NCBI RefSeq assembly: GCF_038900095.1
Contig: NZ_JBBMQQ010000005.1
Location: 124,001 to 188,000, forward strand
Source: Hoeflea sp038900095
GTDB taxonomy: Bacteria > Pseudomonadota > Alphaproteobacteria > Rhizobiales > Rhizobiaceae
Reading direction: 5' to 3'
Length of the DNA: 64,000 nt
Below the pieces are notes generated by a model, which was given only the letters and a program-made list of their open reading frames with translations, was not told the origin of the DNA and made no database searches. Shown in pieces: positions 33,132 to 42,553 of this stretch. Made by a program: the position numbers and the translations under genes. Every line of letters begins with the position of its first letter. The first letter of the stretch is position 1.

Positions 33132-33153
33132 GGCGCGGTTCTTTCTTCTGCTG

Positions 33154-34308
33154 TCAGGCGTCTTCGCGGATCAGGCCATCCATCTGGGCAAGCCGGGTGA
33201 GATGATGGTTGGCATCCCCGAACAGGATGTCGATCATCGTGGTGCGCTTGAAATAGTGGCCGATCGCATACTCCATCGTCATGCCGACGCCGCCGTGCAG
33301 CTGGACAGCCTCACGGCCGATGACCTTGGCGGATTCGCCGATCTGCACCTTGGCAGCCGAAACCGCCCGGGCGCGCTCCACCGGGTCGTCGCCGGTCGCC
33401 AGCATGCTGGCATACATGGTCATCGAACGGGACTGTTCCAGTTCGACGAACATGTCGACAGCACGGTGCTGCAGCGCCTGGAAGGAGCCGATGGTGGTGC
33501 CGAACTGGCTGCGCGTCTTGAGATATTCGAGCGTCAGTTCGTGCATCTTCTCGAAGCAGCCGACCGCCTCGGCGCAAAGCGCGGCAACGGCTTCGTCGGC
33601 AACCCGTGCTATCACCGGCCATGCGCCGCCTTCGCTGCCGATCAGCGCATCCGCTCCAACCTTGACCGATTGCAAGGTGATCTCGGCTGCGCGCAAGCCG
33701 TCCTGGGTCGGATATCCGGTCCGCGCCAGGCCCTCGGCATCGGCATTGATCAGGAACAGCGAGATGCCGTCCTCGTCGCGGGTCCCGCCGGAGGTGCGGG
33801 CCGAGACGATGAGCTTGTCGGCGCTGTCGCCGTGCAGAACCAGCGCCTTCTTGCCATCGATCACCCAGCCGTCACCATCTTTTTTCGCAGATGTTTCGAC
33901 GTCGAACAAATCGTAGCGGCCCTGTGGCTCGGCGCAGGCGAAAGCCATCCTCAGCCCGCCTTCCGCCATCGCTGGAATCAGCGCGGATTTCTGATCGGCA
34001 CTGCCTGCGTGGCGCAGCACGCCGCCGGCGAGGATGACACTGGCAAAGAACGGCTCCAGCATCAGCGCCTTTCCGAACGCCTCCATGACGATCATGGTTT
34101 CGGTGGGGCCACCGCCGATGCCGCCGTCTTCCTCGGCGAACGGCAGCGCCAGCAGGCCGAGTTCCGCGTACTGGTTCCACATCTTCTCGCTGAAACCGGT
34201 CTCGCCGGCGTGGTACTTGCCGCGCGCCTCGAAATCGTACTGGTCCTTGAGCAGGCGCTCCACGCTGTCTTTCAGCATGGTCTGTTCTTCGGATAGGTCA
34301 AAGTCCAT
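33154..34308 (-). CDS. Acyl-CoA dehydrogenase, PimD-like (small subunit type)
   Basis: A 384-aa FAD-dependent acyl-CoA dehydrogenase. The N-terminal part MDFDLSEEQTMLKDSVERLL, middle FACAEPQGRYD and C-terminal VQLHGGVGMTMEYAIGHYFKR are typical of the pimeloyl-CoA dehydrogenase small-subunit group; the Glu in GMTMEYA sits where the catalytic base often lies. It is paired with the larger dehydrogenase encoded 80 nt upstream (34389-35591), and such pairs act together on dicarboxylyl or alicyclic acyl-CoA. The 80-nt gap shows no clear promoter or terminator. Confidence 0.9.
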   Translation of the reverse strand: MDFDLSEEQTMLKDSVERLLKDQYDFEARGKYHAGETGFSEKMWNQYAELGLLALPFAEEDGGIGGGPTETMIVMEAFGKALMLEPFFASVILAGGVLRHAGSADQKSALIPAMAEGGLRMAFACAEPQGRYDLFDVETSAKKDGDGWVIDGKKALVLHGDSADKLIVSARTSGGTRDEDGISLFLINADAEGLARTGYPTQDGLRAAEITLQSVKVGADALIGSEGGAWPVIARVADEAVAALCAEAVGCFEKMHELTLEYLKTRSQFGTTIGSFQALQHRAVDMFVELEQSRSMTMYASMLATGDDPVERARAVSAAKVQIGESAKVIGREAVQLHGGVGMTMEYAIGHYFKRTTMIDILFGDANHHLTRLAQMDGLIREDA

Positions 34309-34388
34309 TTTGGTGTTCTCCCGACAGGCCGGCAGCGCCGGCGCCGAATTGCGGGCCTTGTTTCAGGGCCCTTGAATGCTGTCCCGTG

Positions 34389-35591
34389 CTAGAGGCCGAG
34401 AATGGCCTTGGCGATGATGTTCTTCTGGATTTCGTTGGAGCCGCCATAGATCGAGACCTTTCGCGTGTTGAAGTACGAAGGTGCGATGGTCGAGGCCCAG
34501 TCCGGTCCGATTGAGGGCTCGTTGCGCCCGTCGATGTCGTCTTCCGGAAGATAGGGCATGGCGTAGGGGCCAACGACATCCATCAGCAGTTCGGTCGTCG
34601 CCTGCTGGATTTCCGACCCCTTGATCTTCAGGATCGAGCTGGCCGGGTCCTGCGTGCCCTTTTCGCGCTTTGCCTCTCCGGCAAGAACGCGCAACTGGGT
34701 CATCTCGAGCGCCTTCAGCTGCACCTCGACGGCGGCCACCTTCTCGCGGAAGGCAGGCTGGTCGATCATCCGTTCGCCGCCAACCCGCTGCTGCGCGGCG
34801 AGTTCCTTGATCCTGCGGATGCGCTCCTTGGAAACACCGACCCGGGCAATGTTCACGCGCTCGTTGCCAAGCAGGAATTTTGCGTAGTTCCAGCCCTTGT
34901 TCTCTTCGCCGACGAGGTTTTCTGCCGGAACCCGCACATCGTCGAAGAACACTTCGTTGACCTCGTGACCGCCATCGATCGTCTGGATCGGGCGAACGGT
35001 GATGCCGGGCGTCTTCATGTCGATCAGCAGGAACGAAATGCCGGATTGCTTGCGCGCATCCGGATCGGTGCGTACCAGGCAGAAGATCCAGTCGGCGTAT
35101 TGGGCGAGTGTCGTCCAGGTCTTCTGGCCATTGACGACATACTCGTCGCCGTCACGCACAGCGCGCGTCTTCAGCGAAGCCAGGTCCGAGCCCGAACCCG
35201 GCTCGGAGAAGCCCTGGCACCACCAGTCCTCCAGTGTCGCGATGCGCGGCAGGAAGCGGCTCTTCTGCGCTTCGTTGCCGAAGGTGTAGATCACCGGTCC
35301 GACCATGTTGACGCCGAACGCAAGCGGTGCGGGCGCGGGCGTCTGGCTCATTTCCTCAAGGTAGATGTACTGCTTGATCGGGCTCCAGCCGGTGCCGCCA
35401 TGCTCGATCGGCCAATGCGGCACGGCCCATCCCTTGTCGTGCAGGATCCGGGTCCAGGTAACCAGCTCTTCCTTGGTCGTGTGGCGCCCGGCCACTATGT
35501 TTTCGCGGATGCTGGCGGGCAGGGCTTCCCTGAAAAAGCTCCTGACCTCGTCGCGGAAAGCCAGTTCGTCTTCTGTGAATCTCAGATCCAT
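34389..35591 (-). CDS. Acyl-CoA dehydrogenase, PimC-like (large subunit type)
   Basis: A 400-aa acyl-CoA dehydrogenase: MDLRFTEDELAFRDEVRSFF at the N terminus, the FAD segment WCQGFSEPGSGSDLASLKTR, and VSIYGGSNEIQKNIIAKAI at the end. The ATG at 35591 is preferred to an upstream extension because GAGGA lies 8 nt before it. It stands 11 nt behind the thiolase gene. Similar proteins desaturate pimeloyl-CoA, cyclohexane-carboxyl-CoA or bile-acid side chains together with a small partner, here encoded directly downstream. Confidence 0.9.
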   Translation of the reverse strand: MDLRFTEDELAFRDEVRSFFREALPASIRENIVAGRHTTKEELVTWTRILHDKGWAVPHWPIEHGGTGWSPIKQYIYLEEMSQTPAPAPLAFGVNMVGPVIYTFGNEAQKSRFLPRIATLEDWWCQGFSEPGSGSDLASLKTRAVRDGDEYVVNGQKTWTTLAQYADWIFCLVRTDPDARKQSGISFLLIDMKTPGITVRPIQTIDGGHEVNEVFFDDVRVPAENLVGEENKGWNYAKFLLGNERVNIARVGVSKERIRRIKELAAQQRVGGERMIDQPAFREKVAAVEVQLKALEMTQLRVLAGEAKREKGTQDPASSILKIKGSEIQQATTELLMDVVGPYAMPYLPEDDIDGRNEPSIGPDWASTIAPSYFNTRKVSIYGGSNEIQKNIIAKAILGL

Positions 35592-35602
35592 GGTTCGTGT
35601 CC

Positions 35603-36787
35603 TCAAAAGATTTCGAACAGGCCGGCAGCACCCATGCCGCCGCCGACGCACATTGTCACCACACCGTATTTGACTCCGCGGCGCTTGCCCTCGAGCAGCA
35701 CATGGCCCGAAAGCCGGGCGCCGGTCATGCCGTAGGGGTGACCGACGGAAATCGCTCCGCCATTCACGTTCAGCTTTTCAGGATCGATGCCCAGCTTGTC
35801 ACGGCAATACAGTGCCTGAACCGCGAAGGCTTCATTGAGTTCCCAGATGCCGATGTCGTCGATCTTCAGGCCGTTGCGCTCAAGCAGGCGCGGGATGGCG
35901 AAAACCGGGCCAATGCCCATCTCGTCCGGTTCAGTTCCTGCCACGGCGAAGCCACGCAGCGCGCCAAGCGGCTGCAGACCGCGCTGTTCGGCGAGCTTGG
36001 CGTTCATGACAACGCAAGCCGATGCGCCGTCAGACAATTGGCTGGCATTGCCCGCCGTGACAACTGCGCCTTCGCCGCGCACCGGTGTCAGGCCTGCAAG
36101 CCCTTCGGCGGTTGTCTGCGGGCGCGGCCCTTCGTCGGCCGAAATCGTCACTTCGCGGTAGGAGACTTCCTTGGTCTGCTTGTCCATCACCGCCATTGTC
36201 GTGGTGATCGGCACGATCTCTGCGTCGAACCGTCCGGCGTCGCGTGCCGCGGCTGTGCGGCGCTGGCTTTCAAGTGCAAAGGCATCCTGTGCTTCGCGGC
36301 TGATGCCGTAGCGCTTGGCCACGACCTCGGCAGTATCGATCATCGGCATGTAGATGTCGGGCTTGTGCTGCATCAGCCAGCGGTCCTGGCGATGAAAACT
36401 GTTCATGTGCTCATTCTGCACGAGGCTGACGGATTCAAGCCCGCCGCCAATGGCGATCGGCACGCCGTCAAACCGGATCGAGCGCGAGGCGACCGCGATG
36501 GCCTGCAGACCGGACGAACACTGCCGGTCGATCGTCGAACCCGAGACTGTTACGGGCAGACCGGCGCGCACCAGGGCCTGGCGGGCGACATTGCCGCCGG
36601 TGGTTCCCTGCTGCAAGGCACAGCCCATGATCACGTCTTCGACTTCGCCGGGCTCAATGCCCGCGCGCTCGACGGCATGCTTGATGGCGTGCGCGCCAAG
36701 CGTTGCGCCGTCAGTGTCGTTCAGTCCGCCGCGATAGGCCTTGCCGATCGGTGTGCGGGCGGTTGAAACGATGACTGCATCCTGCAT
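35603..36787 (-). CDS. Acetyl-CoA C-acyltransferase (thiolase, PimB-like)
   Basis: A 394-aa degradative thiolase cleaving 3-ketoacyl-CoA. The nucleophilic Cys lies in DRQCSSGLQAIAVA, the His in NVNGGAISVGHPYGMTGARL, and the second catalytic Cys in TMCVGGGMGAAG. It stands 11 nt behind the ligase gene and 11 nt before the large acyl-CoA dehydrogenase. The C-terminal motif and length fit the FadA/PcaF family; the operon suggests a role in beta-oxidation of a carboxylic or dicarboxylic acid rather than in synthesis. Confidence 0.92.
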   Translation of the reverse strand: MQDAVIVSTARTPIGKAYRGGLNDTDGATLGAHAIKHAVERAGIEPGEVEDVIMGCALQQGTTGGNVARQALVRAGLPVTVSGSTIDRQCSSGLQAIAVASRSIRFDGVPIAIGGGLESVSLVQNEHMNSFHRQDRWLMQHKPDIYMPMIDTAEVVAKRYGISREAQDAFALESQRRTAAARDAGRFDAEIVPITTTMAVMDKQTKEVSYREVTISADEGPRPQTTAEGLAGLTPVRGEGAVVTAGNASQLSDGASACVVMNAKLAEQRGLQPLGALRGFAVAGTEPDEMGIGPVFAIPRLLERNGLKIDDIGIWELNEAFAVQALYCRDKLGIDPEKLNVNGGAISVGHPYGMTGARLSGHVLLEGKRRGVKYGVVTMCVGGGMGAAGLFEIF

Positions 36788-36798
36788 TGATTTTTCCT

Positions 36799-38496
36799 CT
36801 ACTCTTTGGGGTCTGGTGTGTTCGGTGTCTGTCCGGCGGCGGATCTGCTTTTTTCCATGTCACGCAATTCCTTGCGTGACAATTTGCCGACCGATGTCTT
36901 GGGAAGCTCATCCCGGAATTCGAGTGCTGCGGGAAGTTCGTGACGTCCGAGACGATCCTCGAGAAACGAAACAAGCTCTTCCAGCGTGAACGGTGCGGCA
37001 CCGGATTTGAGTGTCACGAAGGCCTTGGCGGCTTCTCCCCGGTACTCATCCTCTATACCGAGCACAATGCACTCGGCGACGGCCGGATGTTCGTAGATCG
37101 CCTGTTCTATCATCTGCGGATAGACATTGAAGCCACCGGAGATGATCATGTCCTTCTTGCGGTCGACGATGTAGAAATAGCCGTCATCTGCCATGTATCC
37201 GACATCGCCGGTGAGGAAGAAGCCATCGGCAAACGCCACCGCGTTCTCCTGCGGCTTGTTCCAGTATCCGGCTGTCACGTTCCGGCCCCGGACCCGCAAT
37301 TCCCCGACTTCGCCGACCGGCAATATCCGGTGCGGATCGTCGAGATCGACCACCTGCAACTCGACACCTGGCAGCGGCATGCCGATCGATCCCGGTTTGG
37401 CTTCCCCGAATGGCAGCAGATTGGTGCCTGCCGGCGCCGTTTCCGTCATGCCCCAGCCGCCGGCCAGGCGCTGGCCCGTCAGGCCTTCGAAGCGTTGGCC
37501 TACTTCCACCGGAAGCGGCGCGCCACCGGAAGAGCAGCGAATGAGCGACGAGAGATCGGTCTTCATCAGCTCCGGGTGATTGGCAAGCGCGATCCACATC
37601 GTCGGCACCCCGGGGAACGTGGTGATCCGCTTGGCCTGAATGTCGTTGAGCACCTGGCTTGCATCGAAGCGCATGTGCAGAACGATTTCGGCCCGCCGCC
37701 TGATTCCCAGAAGCAGGATCGTGGTCAGCGCGTAGATGTGAAACAGCGGCAGCACGCAGAGGACTTTCTCACCCTCTTCCGGATCGCCGTAGAGCGCCTC
37801 GAACCAGATGTCGTAACTCGAGACCGCTGCGGTCAGGTTGGCATGGGTCAGCATCGCACCCTTGGCCGGACCGGTCGTGCCGCCGGTGTATTGCAGCAAG
37901 GCGATGCCGTCTTCTCCGATTTCCGGCCAGGCGTCCGGTGCCGTTCCGGTCTCGCAAAACCGGTCGAAACGGATCACGTCGTCACGCTCGGGGATCGCTT
38001 CGCGTGCCGGGTTGTCGCCGCCGAAACGGGTATCGTCTCCGACAATGACCCTGTCGGCGAGGCCTGCTTCCATCAGCTTGATCGCGCCGGCGAGCATGCC
38101 GCCGATATTGGTCGTCACGATGGTGCGCGCGCCGGAATCGGTCAGCTTGTGAGCCAATTCGCGTGGCGCATCCAGCGGCGAAAGATGCGCCAGCCGGGCG
38201 CCGGCTTTCAGTGTGCCGAAAAACGCCACCGGATGCCAGGGCGTGTTGGGCAGGAAGAGGGCGACGGTCTGGTCCTTTGCCAGGCCCGCAGTCAGCAGCG
38301 ACGCGGCAAAGGCCTGGGCTTCATCGCGCAGATCGGCATAGCTCATTGTCCAGCCGCGGAATTCGATCAGGGCCCGCTCCGGGCACTCGGCGACGGCATC
38401 ATCAAGCAGCGCCGGAAGGCTGCCGGTTACAATCGGGGCATCCCACTTCATGTTGTCGGGGTAGGATGCCTCCCAGGCATGCGGCCGGGCGGTCAT
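36799..38496 (-). CDS. Acid-CoA ligase, AMP-forming (PimA/FadD-like)
   Basis: A 565-aa ANL-superfamily ligase. The phosphate loop YTGGTTGPAKGAMLTHANL, the GWGMTETAPAG motif, GYWNKPQENAV, the hinge DRKKDMIISGGFNVYP, and the C-terminal Lys in TSVGKLSRKEL are all present. It activates a carboxylic acid with ATP and CoA, the entry step of this operon. Its start overlaps the stop of the FadB-like gene by 4 nt (ATGA). Gene order matches the pim operon of Rhodopseudomonas palustris; the chain length of the acid cannot be read from the sequence. Confidence 0.9.
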   Translation of the reverse strand: MTARPHAWEASYPDNMKWDAPIVTGSLPALLDDAVAECPERALIEFRGWTMSYADLRDEAQAFAASLLTAGLAKDQTVALFLPNTPWHPVAFFGTLKAGARLAHLSPLDAPRELAHKLTDSGARTIVTTNIGGMLAGAIKLMEAGLADRVIVGDDTRFGGDNPAREAIPERDDVIRFDRFCETGTAPDAWPEIGEDGIALLQYTGGTTGPAKGAMLTHANLTAAVSSYDIWFEALYGDPEEGEKVLCVLPLFHIYALTTILLLGIRRRAEIVLHMRFDASQVLNDIQAKRITTFPGVPTMWIALANHPELMKTDLSSLIRCSSGGAPLPVEVGQRFEGLTGQRLAGGWGMTETAPAGTNLLPFGEAKPGSIGMPLPGVELQVVDLDDPHRILPVGEVGELRVRGRNVTAGYWNKPQENAVAFADGFFLTGDVGYMADDGYFYIVDRKKDMIISGGFNVYPQMIEQAIYEHPAVAECIVLGIEDEYRGEAAKAFVTLKSGAAPFTLEELVSFLEDRLGRHELPAALEFRDELPKTSVGKLSRKELRDMEKSRSAAGQTPNTPDPKE

Positions 38497-40592
38497 GCCA
38501 CGTCATCCTTGCCGGCCTTTGCAGAGGCCAGCGTTTCGCCGCTTTCGGCTGCCTTGCGCAGCAGCACCGAGGGTTCGAACACCGGGTTGCCGGTCCTGCC
38601 GTGCCAGTATTCAAGCCGTTCGACGATATGATCAAGGCCTGCCTGCTCCGCCCAGAACATCGGCCCGCCCTTGCCGATCGGGAAGGCGTAGCCATTGATC
38701 CAGACGATGTCGATGTCCGACGGTCTGAGCGCGATGCCTTCTTCCAGAATGCGGGCACCCTCGTTGATCATCGGGTAGATAGTGCGCTCGATGATCTCTG
38801 TCGCATCGATGCTGCGCCGGTTCACGCCGAGTTCCTTGGCCTTCTCCTCGATCAGCGCTTCCACCCAGGGATCGGGCTTCGCATCGCGCGGCCCGTCCTC
38901 GTAGCTGTAAAAACCCTTGCCGGTTTTCTGGCCGAAGCGTCCTTCTTCGCAAAGCGCATCGAAGATTACCGCTGTCTGGCCAAGCGACTTGCGGTTGCGC
39001 CAGCCGATATCCAGACCGGCCAGGTCGCCCATTGCGAACGGCCCCATGGAAAAGCCGAAATCGAGAAATGCCTTGTCCACATCGGAGGGCGAAGCGCCCT
39101 CGAGCAGCAGCGCCTCGTTTTCCGCGGAACGTGCGGACAGCATGCGGTTGCCGACAAAGCCGTGGCAGACCCCGACGACGACCGGAACCTTTCCGATCTG
39201 CTTGCCGAGCGCCAGCGCGGTGGCGACCACGTCCGGAGCCGTTTCCTTGCCGCGGACGATCTCGAGCAGCTTCATCACATTGGCCGGGGAGAAGAAATGC
39301 ATTCCCAGAACGTCGGACGGCCGCTTGGTCATCTGTGCGATTTCATCGACATCGAGATAGGAGGTGTTGCTGGCGAGCACTGCGCCCGGCTTCATCACTT
39401 CGTCAAGCGTGCCGAAAACAACCTTCTTGACCGACATCTCCTCGAACACCGCCTCGATAACCAGGTCGGCATCGGCAATGTCGTCGTAACTGGTTGTCGT
39501 GCTCAACCGTCCCAGCCGCTTGTCGCGCTCTTCTTCCGAGATCGAGCCGCGCTTGACCGAGGTATCGTAATTGCGGCGGATTACCGCCATGCCGCGGTCG
39601 ATGGCTTCCTGGTTCATTTCCAGAATGGTGACCGGAACTCCACCATTGACCAGCGCCATGGCAATACCGCCGCCCATCGTGCCCGCGCCGATGACCGCGG
39701 CTTTGCGCACCTGGCGCGGACGCACATCCTTGCCAATCCCGGGAACCTTGCCCGCCTCGCGCTCGGCAAAGAACAGGTGCCTCTGGGCCTTCGACTGGTC
39801 GCCGTTCATCAGTTCGATGAAGATGTCGCGTTCCTTGACCAGTGCCTCGTCGAACGGTGTGTCGAGCGTCATGCGTACGGCGCGAACACAGGCGAGGGGG
39901 GCTTCAAGACCACGTGTCTTCTTGGTCAGCGCTGCGGCATGCGCCTCGAACGCCGACGGATCACGGCGCGCCGCTTCGAGCTTGTCTTCCCGGTCGCGCA
40001 GCGCCGAGGGCATGTCGCCGGCTGCAAGGTCACGGGCGAAGGCCTTGGCGTCTTCGAGGAGGTCCTTTTCGGAAATGCGATCCAGAATTCCCACCGACAG
40101 GGCCTTGGGTGCCGCAACGGGATTGCCCGGAACGATCACGTCGAGTGCGGCTTCCGGCCCGATCAAGCGCGGCAACCGCTGGGTGCCGCCAGCACCGGGG
40201 ATCAGGCCGAGCTTTACCTCGGGCAGAGCGACTTTTGCATCGGCCGATGCAATCCGGCCATGGCAGGAAAGCGACACTTCAAGCCCGCCGCCAAAGGCAA
40301 AGCCGTGAATCGCGGCGACAACCGGTTTGTTCATGGTTTCGCAGCGTGTGTTGACGTCGGGCAGTGACGGCTCGCGCGGTGTCTTGCCGAATTCGGTGAT
40401 GTCGGCGCCGCCGCTGAACGTCCGGCCGCCTCCGGTCAGCACGACGCAGGTGACAGCAGGATCGGCTTCGGCGCGGTCCATGGCTTCAATGACGCCGCGT
40501 CTGACATCAAACCCGAACGCGTTGACCGGAGGATTATCGATCGTAACAACCGCAACGTTTCCATCCACCGTGTAAGTCACATCACCAGCCAT
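38493..40592 (-). CDS. Bifunctional enoyl-CoA hydratase/3-hydroxyacyl-CoA dehydrogenase (PimF/FadB-like)
   Basis: A 699-aa fusion. Residues about 1-190 are a crotonase domain (FSGGADITEFG, AFGGGLEVSLSCHGR, LPEVKLGLIPGAGGTQRLPR). Residues about 295-475 hold the NAD-binding part of 3-hydroxyacyl-CoA dehydrogenase (AAVIGAGTMGGGIAM, GMHFFSPANVMKLLEIVRG with the catalytic His), and about 475-690 the helical dimerisation part repeated twice. It converts enoyl-CoA to 3-ketoacyl-CoA. Unlike classical FadB it is not followed directly by FadA but by the ligase gene. It lies 21 nt behind the alpha/beta hydrolase gene. Confidence 0.92.
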   Translation of the reverse strand: MAGDVTYTVDGNVAVVTIDNPPVNAFGFDVRRGVIEAMDRAEADPAVTCVVLTGGGRTFSGGADITEFGKTPREPSLPDVNTRCETMNKPVVAAIHGFAFGGGLEVSLSCHGRIASADAKVALPEVKLGLIPGAGGTQRLPRLIGPEAALDVIVPGNPVAAPKALSVGILDRISEKDLLEDAKAFARDLAAGDMPSALRDREDKLEAARRDPSAFEAHAAALTKKTRGLEAPLACVRAVRMTLDTPFDEALVKERDIFIELMNGDQSKAQRHLFFAEREAGKVPGIGKDVRPRQVRKAAVIGAGTMGGGIAMALVNGGVPVTILEMNQEAIDRGMAVIRRNYDTSVKRGSISEEERDKRLGRLSTTTSYDDIADADLVIEAVFEEMSVKKVVFGTLDEVMKPGAVLASNTSYLDVDEIAQMTKRPSDVLGMHFFSPANVMKLLEIVRGKETAPDVVATALALGKQIGKVPVVVGVCHGFVGNRMLSARSAENEALLLEGASPSDVDKAFLDFGFSMGPFAMGDLAGLDIGWRNRKSLGQTAVIFDALCEEGRFGQKTGKGFYSYEDGPRDAKPDPWVEALIEEKAKELGVNRRSIDATEIIERTIYPMINEGARILEEGIALRPSDIDIVWINGYAFPIGKGGPMFWAEQAGLDHIVERLEYWHGRTGNPVFEPSVLLRKAAESGETLASAKAGKDDVA

Positions 40593-40613
40593 TTTTTCCT
40601 CCCAGAAATAATT

Positions 40614-41516
40614 TCATTTGTCCGCCCGCTTCGAAAACGAACGGAGACAATCGGTCAGGGCAGTATTGAACGCCTCGGCTGCTTCGTACTGTACCCAGTG
40701 CCCGGCATCGGCAATCAGTTTGAATGGTGCTTCAGGATCGCGAGCGGCGAGCCATTCACGCCGCTCGTCGAAATAGGGCGCGGCAAGTTGATCGTGCTCG
40801 CCCCAGATCGCCGCCAGCGGTACCCTGCTTGCGTCGAGGTTCGCGGTCATCGGCTTGCTGCGTGCCGTCGGGCGCGTGTCATGACGCGAGCGTTCCGCAT
40901 TCGATTGCTGGATCAGGATCGCTGTCTCGTCGATCCGCGCCGGGTTTGCGATCATGATTGCCCGCAGGTTTTCCCTGTGCTTGGCACGGCGCTGCTCGGT
41001 GCCGGAAATATGACGCCAGCTGGACAGGGCAACATCCTGCCGCCGGGCCTCGAAGCCCACGCCGCCGACAATCACGAAACCGTCGATCCGGGGTGCCATC
41101 AGGAGCGACAGAAAGCTGCCGATGATGCCGCCATAGGAGAACCCCACCAGGTGAAACGGTGCGGTTCCGGCCAGCTGCTCGATGCCGGCAGCAAGAATGC
41201 GGGCCATCCGGTGCGGGGCGGCATCCGGATTGCACGCGACGGAATCTCCAAACCCCGGAAGGTCGGGGACAATCACCCGGTAATTCTGAGCAAAGAATTC
41301 GACCTGACGGAAAAAGTGGCTCCATGACCCAGAGCCGCCATGCAGCATCACCAGCGCCGGGCCGGAACCCCATTCGCGCCAGACCGCAAAGCCTTCGTCG
41401 GTGGCAATCTCGGTCCGCCGGGCGGCAAGGTCGATCTCTGCAACCGGACTGAAAGCGGCATGGCTGGACCATTCCGGCCTGGCCCTGTGCGGGCTTCTGG
41501 CGGTTGTTTCATGCAC
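40614..41516 (-). CDS. Alpha/beta-fold hydrolase (MhpC-like)
   Basis: An alpha/beta hydrolase of about 300 aa. The oxyanion segment is VMLHGGSGSWSHFFRQ, the nucleophile elbow LVGFSYGGIIGS, and the His lies in IADAGHWVQYEA. The most likely start is GTG at 41516 with GGAGGAG 9 nt upstream; ATGs at 41534 and 41612 lie in frame but lack ribosome sites. It opens the operon, divergent from the IclR gene, 21 nt before the FadB-like gene. It may cleave a ring-fission product, an ester or a cyclic diketone, releasing the acid that the ligase activates. Confidence 0.87.
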   Translation of the reverse strand: MHETTARSPHRARPEWSSHAAFSPVAEIDLAARRTEIATDEGFAVWREWGSGPALVMLHGGSGSWSHFFRQVEFFAQNYRVIVPDLPGFGDSVACNPDAAPHRMARILAAGIEQLAGTAPFHLVGFSYGGIIGSFLSLLMAPRIDGFVIVGGVGFEARRQDVALSSWRHISGTEQRRAKHRENLRAIMIANPARIDETAILIQQSNAERSRHDTRPTARSKPMTANLDASRVPLAAIWGEHDQLAAPYFDERREWLAARDPEAPFKLIADAGHWVQYEAAEAFNTALTDCLRSFSKRADK

Positions 41517-41641
41517 GGAAGTGGTCTCCTCCATAGTCCGCAAAAAACCTCCCAGTTCCGCAGTGCGAAATTCAATTTTATTATTTGACCTCAGTGCTAG
41601 AATGTGATGCATTGTTTGTCAATAAAGGGAGGAGCGGCTGC

Positions 41642-42553
41642 ATGACAGCCAATGGACGTGGCGTCGTCAACGACGTTGCCGCTGATAAATTGAGCCATGC
41701 TCACGAGGGCGATCGCAAGTTCGTGACCGCGCTTGCGCGGGGGCTTGAGGTGCTGCGCTGCTTCCATCCACGCGACGGATTCCTGAGCAATCAGGAGATT
41801 GCCGAACGCACCGGATTGCCCAAGCCGACGGTTACCCGTCTCACCTACACATTATGCGAGCTCGGTTATCTGATGCAGATTCCCAGGCTCGGCAAATACC
41901 AGCTTGCGCCAGGCACAATCACGCTCGGCTATGCCGCACTCGCAAATCTCGGCATCCGTCATGTGGCCCGCGATTTCATGGATCAGGCCGCCGAAGTGCT
42001 AGCGGCACCGGTTGCTCTCGGTGTGCTTGATCGCAACAAGGCGCTTTACGTGGACATTTCGCGTGGCTCCGCGACATTTACCGTGCAGCTCGAAATCGGC
42101 TCGCGCATTCCCTTGGTCGAAACCGCCATGGGGCGTGCATTGCTTGTCACCTTGCCGGAGGCGGAGCGCGAGGAACATCTTGCACTCGCCGCAGGCAAGC
42201 ATCCCGAGAAAAGCAGGCTGATGCGCAAGATCTTGGACAAGGCCGTCGCCGACTATGAGAAATATGGCTTTGTTGTTTCCACGGGGGAATGGCGGCCGGA
42301 CATTTTCGCTGTCGGTGCGCCCCTGATCGCTGCGGACGGTTCGGGAACCTACGCTTTCAATTGCGGTGCGCCGCCGCATCATTTTCCGTCCGAACGCCTT
42401 TATGACGAAGTCGGACCGATGATGGCGTCCCTTGTCCGTGTCGTGGACGACGCCCTGAATGGAAGACGGCCACATCGGCCCGATGAGAACTGGATGTCCC
42501 CTGTGAAAAGCACCGGGATACATGACAGCAGACCGGAGTATGGAGGACCCTGA
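41642..42553 (+). CDS. IclR-family transcriptional regulator
   Basis: A 303-aa IclR regulator. The HTH is LSNQEIAERTGLPKPTVTRL, the C-terminal IclR effector domain runs from about residue 95 (MDQAAEVLAAPVALGVLDRN, GRALLVTLPEAE, GAPLIAADG). The ATG at 41642 is chosen because GGGAGGAG lies 7 nt upstream. Its stop overlaps the ATG of the ABC ATPase gene (TGATG), so it is transcribed with the importer genes and is divergent from the beta-oxidation operon. It probably controls both. IclR members often sense aromatic or short organic acids; the effector is unknown. Confidence 0.9.
   Translation: MTANGRGVVNDVAADKLSHAHEGDRKFVTALARGLEVLRCFHPRDGFLSNQEIAERTGLPKPTVTRLTYTLCELGYLMQIPRLGKYQLAPGTITLGYAALANLGIRHVARDFMDQAAEVLAAPVALGVLDRNKALYVDISRGSATFTVQLEIGSRIPLVETAMGRALLVTLPEAEREEHLALAAGKHPEKSRLMRKILDKAVADYEKYGFVVSTGEWRPDIFAVGAPLIAADGSGTYAFNCGAPPHHFPSERLYDEVGPMMASLVRVVDDALNGRRPHRPDENWMSPVKSTGIHDSRPEYGGP

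Noticed and set aside
36940..40367. Very long open frames on the + strand opposite the ligase and FadB-like genes (over 560 and 730 codons)
   Set aside because: They are antisense to clearly conserved beta-oxidation genes, contain no recognisable motif and are rich in Arg/His/Gly as expected from GC-rich shadow frames.
41585..41622. TTGAC...GTCAA inverted half-sites, 33 bp apart, in the IclR/hydrolase divergent region
   Set aside because: Arms of only 5 bp at a large distance are expected by chance; one arm may simply be part of a -35 box.
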